Source: Puffinus mauretanicus (lineage: Eukaryota > Chordata > Aves > Procellariiformes > Procellariidae). From it: DNA of 64,000 bases. This document shows, one piece after another, positions 37,501-47,530 of the stretch. The position numbers were made by a program, and so were the translations under genes. The notes beneath the pieces were generated by a model. It worked only from the letters and a program-made list of their open reading frames with translations. It had not been told where the DNA came from and did no database searches. Every line of letters begins with the position of its first letter. Position 1 is the first letter of the stretch. The stretch covers positions 186,001 through 250,000 of the forward strand of contig JAJKFH010000770.1 of NCBI GenBank assembly GCA_023333565.1, in the 5' to 3' direction.

Positions 37501-38321
37501 TGCTGTGTGAGCCCTGCTAGCACTCCTGGCTGCAGACTGGGCAGGAGATGCCCCAGTCCAGCGGTCCCCCCAGATTCCCCCCAGCATCAGACTGTGTCTC
37601 CCGTGGGCTCAGCAGGATGCTGGATCCACAGGGACCCACATGCTCCCACGGTGTGGCCAGGACCAGAGGGGGTTCAGGACATCCCTCATGCGAGTGGCCG
37701 TCCAGCATCCCAGGCTCCAACAACAGGTAGAGAAGCTGGACTGTGAAGACAGGAGCAAATAAAGTCAGTTTGTGGCTTTGTGGATACAAAAAATACTAAG
37801 CAGCATTTTTCCACTTAGTTTTGATGCAGAGCATTTCTTTAATACAATTCAGAGGACAATGTGGAATAACTCGGTTAGTATCTAATTATCTTTGCTATTG
37901 ACCCAGCACTCCCAAATAGTTTGGCACAGTATGGGATTTTTCCCTTAATGTGTTATTTCCAAGTAGCCATGAAATTGCACAGGATTACAAACTTCCCCAC
38001 TTTGATGGAAACTCTTCCTACTCAGAATGTTTCTGCAGGGAATAGAGATAAAATGCTTTAGAGTGTCAGTGAATTAGGAAGAATATTCCCTAGCCCAAAG
38101 GGTGAATTCATTTATTGCCTGCCTGTCGTGGGGCTGAAGAGGATGGTCTTTGCAAAGAGCACAAACAGCCCAGGAGTATGGCAAGAGATCAGTCTCTGAG
38201 GTGCAGGAAAAGAGATAAAGCGGGTATATGGAGATAAAGCTAATTAAATTGAGATTCACGGCTACAAAGAAAGGCTGAAGAAGGTGCCTTATCTGGTGAT
38301 TAGGGCAGAGGAGAGGGACTG

Positions 38322-38425
38322 AGGACACCTGGCTTCTAATCTCAAGCCTCCCCTTAATGCGTTATGTAGCCTAAGGCAAGTCACTTAATTCTCATTTTTG
38401 CCATTTAACCCTGTACTAAGATAAA
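38322..38425 (+). mobile_element. Ancient MIR/CORE-SINE relic
   Basis: The sequence follows the MIR core from memory: ACCTGGCTTCTAATCTC, then TTATGTAGCCTAAGGCAAG and TCACTTAATTCTC (MIR: tagctgtgtgaccttgggcaagtcacttaac), then CATTTAACC...TAAGATAA where MIR has tcatctgtaaaatggggataa. About 100 bp of diverged core are recognisable. MIR elements predate the amniote radiation, so survival of a readable copy in a bird suggests selection. Confidence 0.7.
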
Positions 38426-38859
38426 CCCATGTTCTGCAGCGTTTCTGAAGCTTGGAAATATTTGGAAATGTTTTGAGATCCCACGTCATTGTACAGCACT
38501 GGACAGCCACGACCACTAAGTCCAGCTGTAAGCACATCCCGGCGTGTCCGAGCGCTTGCACCCTCGTCCCCAGCGCGGGCAGCGACCGGGAGCCTCCACT
38601 CCCGCTCCGCCAGTTCTCTGCAGTGAAGAGATTTGGATGTGACTGCTGAGACATCTTGCATTTCTGCACATCCTCTTGCCCTTTTGGCAGCAGAACCGTC
38701 AGCAGCAGCTGCGACTTCATCCTGGGAAGGATGGAGAGGGGACGGCCTTTACAGCTGGGGACAGGCGGTGCAGAGCAAACCCAAACGCTGCGCAGTCTCA
38801 TCAGCAGGATTTCAGGGAAAGAGGCAATAATATTTATGATATTAAACAAACCGGAGGCC

Positions 38860-39140
38860 CACAGCTAGCGGTAAAGGTAGCAAAAAGAAGATCAATATAA
38901 CGGCTAATGGATACAGAAGGGCAATTTAATTGGGTGTTGTGTTTGATAAATTATTTGTAAAGTTAAACATACAATGAGAGTATTGCAGGCCTGCCTGCTC
39001 AGGAGGTAAATGAGTCAGCCAGCACAAATTGAGCCCAGATGATTAATGGTTGTAACACCATTGTTTGCTAAACTGACAAGTCACCAGGAGTAAAAACAAA
39101 GCTGGAATATTTTTAATTGGGTTTTATTTATGCCTCCCTG
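38860..39140. promoter_or_regulatory. Candidate conserved noncoding element cluster
   Basis: AT-rich complex sequence with caatttaattggg, gataaattatttg, gatgattaatgg and ttttaattggg. It lies about 450 bp downstream of the MIR relic. Confidence 0.3.
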
Positions 39141-39804
39141 TTTGGGAGCAGGTCTTTCTTTGAGACAGGGACTCGGCGCGCCGGGCTGTGATCACAGGCG
39201 TCGTCCCTGCGGCACGTCGCGCAGTGCCCAGCGCCCCACTCGCCCGGGGAAGCTGCCTCTCGTGCGGGATGTGGCAGAGGCACGTGCAGCATCCCACCGG
39301 CCCACGGCATCCCTCTGCTCCAGCACCGGCGTGAGGGCAGAGCCCCTTCCTCCAACCTGGCCTGACAGAGGAACGGGACAAGTCACTGCCCCTGCAAAGC
39401 TTAAAATGAAAGTGTTATAATAGATTAAGTGAACCTATGTTGCAGTGAGGTTTATGCTCATACAGTTGGATTAGTGCATAACAAATAACTATATGGATTT
39501 ACATTTCAAATTAACTTTGGAAAAAATATAGCAGTCTGTTGATTGCCTAAAATACGTAACAGTTCTTTGGTCTCACATTTAAGCCCATAAAAATGCTGCT
39601 GTTATTAAAAAATGGCTACTTTGGGAATTTGAGCCCCACATAAGCCAATTAAATTTAAATACTGACACCATTTCCTTACAACTTTTCCTATTACTTAAAA
39701 ATTACTCCCATGCAGTTCACCTGACTGGCATTTGAACAGTGGCCACAGACATGCTGGGTGTGTGTGATGGCCAGCCTCATGCACCCGCACGGATATGTGT
39801 GCAG

Positions 39805-39871
39805 ATGAAAGTGATGTTGATTTAGCAAATCAACAAATGAAACAAATGAAAGTGATGTTGATTTAGCAAAT
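39805..39871. repeat. Direct duplication of 26 bp
   Basis: atgaaagtgatgttgattta plus gcaaat occurs at 39805-39830 and again, identically, at 39846-39871, separated by 15 bp of related A-rich sequence (caacaaatgaaacaa). This is a short, recent tandem duplication inside an AT-rich island. Confidence 0.95.
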
Positions 39872-40429
39872 AATTTTCCAAAAACGCAAAAGATTCTTTC
39901 TCAGTAAGGACTAGGGAAAAGACAAGAGATGGCAGCTTTCTCCACCCTGCTTTGCTTATGTCCTGAGCCAGGACAGGTGTCCCTGGATATGCTCCTTAGC
40001 CTGTTATTCTAAGCCTTATTTATGTAAATCTATCATGAAAGTGCGTGTGATGACAGTGGAGAACTTGTAGGCATAAGCAATGCAGCTGCGTTTTCTTTCC
40101 TCCTCTGTTTCCTGAGCAGCCACGCCGCCGCATCACAAAACCATCACCTGGAGTTGTCTCTCCATTGCCTTCCGCTGCTCGCTCTTCTCCATCCTCCTCC
40201 TTTCTTCTGCACGAGCCTCTCGTCCTCGCACACGCCAGCTGGGTGCTCTTCAGACACGACTGCGCCTCACCACTTCTCCGGGCAGGGATCCAGGCCGTTG
40301 TGGTCCCGAGCAAATCAAGGGGGGGGCAGAAAAGCAGTTTTACGTCAGCGCCTTCTGCAGATACTGGACGGAGGTCAGCCGCCATCCCGCCTGGGACCTG
40401 GTAATTACAGCCAAAGAGTTTGGAACTAA

Positions 40430-40760
40430 TGAAAGAAGTGACGAGGTCTCACAATGACCAAGTCTGAATGGAGTGGTTTCTGGCACCCTTTCAAATTGAT
40501 TTTAAATATGAACTCCCTTTAATCCTCCTCCCTATCTCATTCCCTACATCGCTGATTCCTCATCAAACAGTTTAAATTAATTTGAGCCTGTCGTTCTCTG
40601 CCCTGTTATCTTTTCCCCCCTCATTTATGAATTTTAAATCAACTTGTTAACAACCTACTTAGCTGCATAATTTTGCTATAATAATCCATGCCCCTGGCCG
40701 ATTGCATATTCATTCTGGAGATAACATGCTCTGCAACCGATGGCGCGACAAGCCCACGGC
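40430..40760. promoter_or_regulatory. Candidate conserved noncoding element
   Basis: About 330 bp with caaattgattttaaat, gtttaaattaatttgagc and gccgattgcatattcattc. Flanked by GC-rich sequence. Confidence 0.3.
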
Positions 40761-41869
40761 TGCGCTCTCACTGCCGGCGGTGGCCACAGTGCAGGAAAAT
40801 GCCTCTGTACAGACCAGTAGCCCGGTGGCTGCCGGGACTTGGGCTACTGGAGCTTTGTCTCCTGCTCCTGCCTGCTGCTCTCCAGGCCAGACCATTCCCC
40901 ACCACGCTGGGGGCCACAACACCCGCACGGCCGATGTAGGCAGGAGCAGGGGGGGCCGTGGCTTGGCCCCGCGCAGGGACACCGGGGCGTGGGATGTCTT
41001 CATTGCCAGGCAGGCAGCCATGCCGTCCTTCCCCTCCGAGCCGGCACACGCTATCTCTATTCATCCTCACAGCCCAGAGGCTCTAGAGCAAGCTGTGATG
41101 CAAACAAGTACTGTTTCCAAGATGGAACATACAATCTATAAATCATTTCCTAAGGGTTATGATAATGGGTTATTGATTAATAGGAGAGGGTAGAGAAAAC
41201 ATGGGAAGCACTGGAGGTCATAAATCCTGTAAATTAGGTAACCCTGCATATGCCAGGTGATGCGAGCTGTGTGCTCAGGTCCTCGCGTGGCAGCGGCTGG
41301 ATTTCCTGCCTTGGTGAAGTTTTCTTTCTCACCAGCATCAGGACCAGGCACAGCACGACCATCCCCGTCCTGGGGCACAGAGCGCTCGCCCCGGGCTCCC
41401 GAGGAAAGGCTGCAGGAACAGCAATGTTGAGTCTCGTGGGTTTTCCCTCGGCTCCCCAGGTGAAGGTCACTTCAATGAGATGCTCAGAGGAGCCCTTGCT
41501 CTCAGCTCCTCTGCTTTCCATCCCGGTGAGGTTTAATTCCCCTCCCCTCCCACGCTTTGCTTTCATTCCTCCTTTCTTGTTCCTCTTAAGTCATTGAAAG
41601 CAGCACTTCTTTATTCGACCATGCTGTGCATTAATCCGACTTGCTCTACTTCCACGGAGACGTGCTGAGAGTGCTGGTACTTATTTTTCCTGGTTTTGTT
41701 GTTTTTTTAAAAATTTCATGGCTGAAGAAAAGCTGTCCATTACCTCTAACAAACAACAGCACATTAGCCAGAGGACTGCAATGAGTAGTGTGTTCCAGCA
41801 CTTAACTGTAGAACGCACCCTCTCCTTCTGAAGGCCTGGTGGCTCGTGGCTGCCTGTGACAGGACGTGA

Positions 41870-42140
41870 CCAGCGACCGCCCAGCATCGCTGGCCCCAGC
41901 CCTCGCTCGGGGGCCGCCCCAGCCCGTCCTGCCGCTCGCCCCGCGCCGGTGAACCCGGAGCTGCTGCTCGGCGCCCGGCGCTGGTTGTACCCGGGCGCAG
42001 GGCAGGCGCGGCCGCGGCCGCCAGCCCGCCCGGCCGCACGGCGCCCCCTCGCGACTCGGCTGCGAAGGAGCGCGGGCAGCGGCGAGGAAGGGGAGCGGCG
42101 GTCGCCGTGGCCCGGCCCCTGCTGCCGGGGGCTGCCCCTG
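41870..42140. promoter_or_regulatory. CpG island, strongest in the window
   Basis: I counted about 41 CpG in the 240 bp 41881-42120, with very high GC (around four fifths by eye), so CpG is not depleted. It includes NotI-type gcggccgc and repeated CGCG. In vertebrates such dense islands normally mark unmethylated promoters, yet no coding exon is visible within several kb on either strand and the nearest gene end is 8 kb away. It could be the promoter of a noncoding transcript, an enhancer-type orphan island, or the start of a gene whose exons I cannot recognise. Confidence 0.7.
42041..42054 (-). promoter_or_regulatory. CTCF-like core in the 42-kb CpG island
   Basis: The minus strand reads TCGCGAGGGGGCGC, matching 13 of 14 positions of the common CTCF core variant CCGCGAGGGGGCGC as I recall it. 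Reverse orientation on the plus map. Confidence 0.45.
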
Positions 42141-43119
42141 CCCAGGCCCCCAGGGAAAAGCAGCGGCTGAGAGAGGAGCTAAAGGAAAGCGGGGTGACCC
42201 TGCCCGGCCCCTGGCTCCAGCCCGAACAGTCCACACAGCAAACGAGACCTTTTCCTTCCCCCACCGAGCTGAAAAGCAGGTGGCCAATGCAGGGCCTGTT
42301 CACTTTGCCGTTAACGTGGCGATGTCATCAAGGAGCAGTTTCTGGGGGTCTTGTGTCCTTGTTACCTCTTGCCCCCGCGTTGTGGAGATGCTCCTCTGCC
42401 CACCCACGCAGTGCCCTGCTCGTCGGGGGCAATCAGCCCCAAGCACCATTCTGGGACTCCCTGGATAATTAGCGCTAACCAGGCTACTTGGGGTGCGGAA
42501 CGATGGGCAGGAGATACTCCGGTGACAAGGGAGTAAGGGTCTGCAAGGGAGCAGAAATGCAGGGCAGTAAGTCAAGCGTCGGGGAGGGGTGACAGCCACA
42601 ATGGGCTCTGCACCTGTGCCACGCATCCGTGGCCACAGCAGGAACATCTGCAGGCTGGTAGACGGGGTGTGCAGCTGCTCCCCCCAAACTGCCGCTGTTC
42701 TCCCATGTTCTCCCATGCAGCTGCCTCGTAAATGCAAAAGCACACGCTTCCCACGAACCAACGGCTCTTCAGACCCTGGCGCGTGTGCCCAGAGGGGACA
42801 GGTCTGCTGCAGCTGCCGGGCGATACCCCATCCCGCTTACCCCGTCCCACTGCTTCCCGTGGCCCTGGGGACAGGGGAACAGGGCCCTTCACCCCGCTGT
42901 ACCGAAGGGCTGCGCTCCAGGAAGCTGTGGGTGCACGGCCAGCACCCCAGCATATCACAGGGACAAAAGGAAGCCATTCCTGCCACGGCGGTGTCCTTGC
43001 AGAACAGGGACCTCTGAGCCTGCTGGACCATAAAATGAGGCAGCATTAACTCCTGGGAGAAATGGTGCCCGGCCACAGGAAAGCACTATGGGCTGCAGCC
43101 ACCCGCGGCAACTGTCAGT

Positions 43120-43410
43120 GCCCTGTCCAGGAGATTATAATGTGCATTCAGAGATCATTACAAATAATTAGTAAGCTGTATTCCGGGGTGATATCCCATA
43201 ATTAAACATAATGATTTCATAGTGTTTGGCTGAGCAAGAACCAGACATTTCAAGATAATGGCTTGCTTTGCCTTTTGTTTGGTGTATATTAGATCCCCAT
43301 ATGGTCTCAAAAGCAGTTATTAGCACAAGTCTATTTCATAATTAAGTTTGTTCTGACTTGTATGCTATTCATTACACACTTAAAGTCAAACCTGGTAAGA
43401 TCTCGTTTTT
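43120..43410. promoter_or_regulatory. Candidate conserved noncoding element with three TAATTA cores
   Basis: TAATTA at 43165-43170, 43199-43204 and 43339-43344, with further ATTA words (tcattacaaat, cataatgattt). Non-repetitive and sharply bounded, about 1 kb from the 42-kb CpG island. The most enhancer-like block in the desert by motif density. Confidence 0.35.
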
Positions 43411-45139
43411 AGGACAGGACAAAACTATAGTTTCAACTTATGGGAGATCTTACTGGTTTTGACACAAGATGCGTCACAGAGCAATGACGGCTGCCCCATT
43501 ATCTGCCACCTGCCCCGAAGGACGGGGCCGTGTCGCAGTGCCCGGCGCAGGACAGCGCAGACCCGAGGCTGCCGCAGGGAAGGGTTCAGAGGCAGCACTG
43601 CTCCTTCGAAAGCAGTGGCCAAGGCTGAGGCCTGGGAAACCCGTCCGCTGATCTGCACCTCGTCCTGACAGCGCAGCCGAGTGGTCCCAGCTGCCCCGAG
43701 CGGCAGGCAGTGCCGGCGGGGACCCCGTTTCCCAGTGAGGCACCGTTCCCACCCCCGCGGGCTGGGACCAGCTCTGGGTCCCAGCTGCTGCTGAGCAGGT
43801 CGCGCCATTTTACTGTTCCTTTCCTTTGTGCGGGAAGAAACTTGGAAGAGAAGGTCCTAAATTATTTTATAGACATTTTCAACTGTTCCCTTAGCTCCTG
43901 CGTGTGATCTGGCCAGCACAGACTGTTCAGAGCTGCTGGTTTCAGAGCCACGGAGCTGCACATTTGGGGAGGATGCGCTTTGAAGGGGCTGATGCACTGT
44001 AAATGTGTCTGCACGTCACGGTTGGGCTCAGAGCTGGGGCTGCCTGAGCACCTCTGCTGGGGGCTGGGACCGCGGTCAGATGTGGGTTTTCGCCCTTCAG
44101 CTTCGCAGAGGGATAGAAGTGGTTTAGGACGGTGCCCGGCACCAGGCCAGGGTTCATGCCGGGACGTGGTGCCCTGACTGGCTTCTCAGCCATTTCCTAA
44201 GCTTGGGGCTGACCTGATGTAGTAGCAGAAGTTGTTCTGGGCGAGACCAAGTGTGTTATTTTAAAATGTTACTAACGTATTAGTCCCTCACTGCTCTGCT
44301 CCCTGCTCTTGCCCTGGCCCCGGTGCCAGCTGTGACGGCCTGTACAGTCCCGCAAGGGATTCCCCCCAGCCTCACAGGGAGCCCAGTGCTGCTCTCGGCT
44401 CTGCCCAGGCTCCCACTGGCAAACAGTTCCAAATCCTTCTGCTCTGGCCACCCTGCTGCCCTGCCTCCCTGCCACGGGCACTGGTGCCAGGCTGCACGCC
44501 CGTGCTGGGCAGAGCTGGCGTCCCACAGCTGGGGATGGCTGGCGACGCTCCTGCAGCACCCGCTGATGGTGCAGGACCGAGCTCTCCGCTGGCAGCTTCC
44601 CCTCCCGCCCCAGTGCGCTGGGGTGGATCAAGGGATTAACCTCGGGATGTCTCTGGGAAGGGGATAATCACCAGCCTGTTTGCTGCAGTCTCAGTTGAAA
44701 GCCGGGTAAATCTGCTCCCTCCATGCAGATAAAAGCAATGAAGATATCAGAGATGTGACACACCGCAGTGTGGGACTTGACTCTTCATTACCGAGTCATC
44801 CGACTGCAGAATTTATTCCATTTTCACACCGTTTATTGCAGTTCAAAGCCTGGTTAGCTTTACTGTTTCATTGTCTGCGGGTGCTCCTGAGACAGACATC
44901 AAAGGAAGGGGAGCGCCGGAGGGGTCAGCGGGGTCTCAGGCTCAGCACCCGCACTGCAGGAGCAGCTCCGGCTCTTGGCCGAGGAGCCACCGCAACACCG
45001 CTCTGCTCCCCCACGGCTCGGCCGCCCCACGCTGGCAGCAGGGGATGGGGCGGAGGGGAGGTGGGAGACCAGCACCACTGGAGGAGGGATGCAGCTCACT
45101 GCCTGATGGGGAGGAGATGAAAACGAGACACTGATCTGT

Positions 45140-45370
45140 AATTGCAAACAATTAAAGTCATAAAAACAGGCTCATTCTTATGCACAACATGCGGCCTCTA
45201 ATTAATTTTAAACATGTTTCATTTTCTGTCTTTTCCCCCCTAATTTTCCATAGAAAGTAATTAGCTATCTTTTTTTCTGTGGGTATGTAATTAATTAATA
45301 CTTTGTTAATCGTGGCCAGGATCATACTGTTTTGATTTACTCAGTGTTAATCTTTTCCTAGTGCAATTAT
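45140..45370. promoter_or_regulatory. Candidate conserved noncoding element with repeated TAATTA
   Basis: TAATTA at 45199-45204, 45258-45263 and an overlapping pair at 45288-45297 (taattaattaata), in 230 bp of AT-rich sequence just upstream of the very GC-rich minisatellite region. Confidence 0.35.
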
Positions 45371-45810
45371 TCCCAGCTCTCATGCCCGGAGTCGCAGGTG
45401 AAGGCAGGCTGGGTTAACTCGGCACAGCCCGGCCTGCAGCCCCCGGCCCCCCAGGTCCCTTCCTGGCTCCCACTCGCACCCCCCAAACGCACCGGCCTCC
45501 CCATGCTCTGCCGGCACCGTGCCTCCGCCGCCGGCAGAAACTGCCTGGTCTGCCCGCTGCGGGAACAGGCTCCAGCAGGGACGTTGGAGCCGCAGGAGCT
45601 GCCCGGGGTGCAGCGTCTGGCCCCCCAGATGCTCGTGGGCTGTGGGGCACGGTGGGGACGCCAGGCGCGGGTGGGTGTGCTGCTGGGGAGCGGGGCCGTG
45701 GGGGGGTGGTCGCCACGAGAGGGTGCTCGTGCAGCTGGATCCAATGCTGGACTGCCTGTGCAGCGCTGTGCATGGGAAGGCAAGGGCCTCCCAGCAGCCT
45801 CCTTGCCTGC

Positions 45811-45878
45811 GAGCTGCTCCTGCCTGTGAGCTGCTCCTGCCTGCGAGCTGCTCCTGCCTGCGAGCTGCTCCTGCCTGC
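45811..45878. repeat. Minisatellite, four copies of a 17-bp unit
   Basis: The unit gagctgctcctgcctgc repeats four times (45811-45827, 45828-45844, 45845-45861, 45862-45878). The first copy differs from the others only in its last base. A partial copy (ttgcctgc) precedes it. Because 17 is not a multiple of three, the repeat is read in all frames, which creates the Gln/Ser/Ala-rich stretches in long spurious minus-strand frames here. Confidence 0.95.
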
Positions 45879-47439
45879 ATGCCTCGCAGCAGCCCACAGC
45901 CCCGCAAAGGCCACCTCCCTGCACTGATCTGGGTGGCGAGTTTGCCCCTTCCTTAGGCTGGCTCCCCCCTGCCCAGGATCGTTGCAGCACAGTGCAGGAG
46001 CCTGGCTGGCCGCTGCCTGGAGCATCGGCGCACGATGCCTCCATGAGCCCAGAGGGGCCCCCCGGCACGGTACCGGCCCCGGCCCCACAGCCCCATCCCT
46101 CCGCTCCAGGGCTGATGGACCCACCGCAGCCCCTACCCTCCACTCCCACCACACGCAGGGATGGTTCCTGCTCGCTGCAGCACTGACACTTTGCCAGTTC
46201 TTGTGCAAGAAGTGTTTCTCCCTGTCTCCAGAGCTGTGTCCTGAAATGGGCACATCTTGGCACTGCGCAACATCCATCATATGGGAAGCAGGGCTGGCGG
46301 CAGGCCTGCCTCGGAGCTCTTGGAGGAGCAGGGGTTGATGCTGCACCATGCTGGGACCAAGCCTTTGCCCTTGCCATGGCAGACAGTGGTCCCAAGGCAG
46401 CCGAGCCCGGAGCCATCCCCGGCACAGGTCACTGATGCTCTGCCCCAGCCCTAATTCTACCAGCGACCTGCCACTCTGACTGTAAATCTTGGTGGCTGGC
46501 TCTACAAGCCACCAGCACAGCCCCTTCTCATGATTAATAGGAATAATTAAATTCATCTCAAGCCACAGAGAAACGTCACAGGGCAGCACAGCAATAAAAG
46601 CCACTGTTGAGACGCTGACAGCCCAAGAGGGATGAGCAGGCAATGCACTGCGGCCCCAGGAGGCTCTGCTGATTTACGGCGGGGTAAGTCAGCTCGTCCC
46701 TGTGCGCCCGGGGAAGCCAGCCTCGCGGCTCCCTCCTGCTGAACCCGGCAGTCCAGGGTGCCCAGGAGCATCTCCTCCTTCCCCCGCTGCATGCTGTCAC
46801 ACGGGACAGGCAGGGCAGTGGGCATGGCTCCGGGCACAGATGGGCATTTGGCCAAGGCACCGGCACCAGTGGCTGCGGGCACCTCCCAGCTGCCAGCGCA
46901 GAAGCCATCAGCCAGCGCCGCAGAGAGCCTGGGGTGCTCAGGACATGCCCGGGCCCATCATGGGGCCGGTGCAGCCTCTTCCCACCATGCACAGTCATGG
47001 CACGCAGCGCAGACAGGACCAGCCTGCCCGCTGTGTGCCTCCAGCCAGCTTTTTGCAGAAACACCTCCTTTGCCTCGTTGGCCGGGAGCCACCCCAAGCA
47101 CCCCGCGGGCACCCCGGCTGCAGTGTCCCAGCTCCTGCCCAGGCTGCACCACGTGCCCCCGGACCTCAGGGCCGTTCTCCAGGCTGCACCTGAGTAACAC
47201 GAGGACACCAAAATTTGCATGAAGCAGAGCAAAGGTCTCGGGTCCACCCAGGGAAAAAGCCCGGCCAAAGTGCAGCAGATGATTGTCCTTGGCGGTGTTT
47301 GCAGTGAACACAGCCCATGCACCCCGCAGGAGCCACCCCGGGGCATGCGCTGCGCCCTGCAATCACCTCTCACTGCTGTGCAGCAGCCGAGCATCACTCA
47401 CCTCCCCTGTAATGGCTCCATGACACCAGCAAAGGGCTC

Positions 47440-47530
47440 TCATTAACTGAATATAAAGTGCAGTGAAAATAATTGATGATCATCTTGTAGCAATTGATTA
47501 TCTGTCTCCCGTAATGCTGCGTTGCTCATA
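47440..47530. promoter_or_regulatory. Candidate conserved noncoding element
   Basis: Short AT-rich block with two AATTGAT words (ataattgatgatcatc and gcaattgattatc) and gtaatgctgcg, isolated in several kb of GC-rich sequence. Confidence 0.3.

Larger units (their letters stand above)
34051..41869. other. Intergenic sequence, no gene seen
   Basis: AT-rich islands at 34250-34500, 35890-36110, 36940-37060, 37390-37500, 37780-38100, 38860-39140, 39400-39900, 40430-40760 and 41090-41200, with the MIR relic and the 26-bp duplication among them. GC-rich gaps carry only shadow frames. Confidence 0.6.

Noticed and set aside
45367..46643. Long minus-strand open frames (409 and 352 codons)
   Set aside because: They overlap each other in different frames, are Ala/Pro/Gly/Arg/Ser-rich, contain the 17-bp minisatellite, and show no recognisable domain. 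They are a product of very high GC.
46576..47397. 273-codon minus-strand open frame
   Set aside because: GC-driven; Cys/Trp/Arg-rich without domain signature, with equally long frames on the opposite strand.
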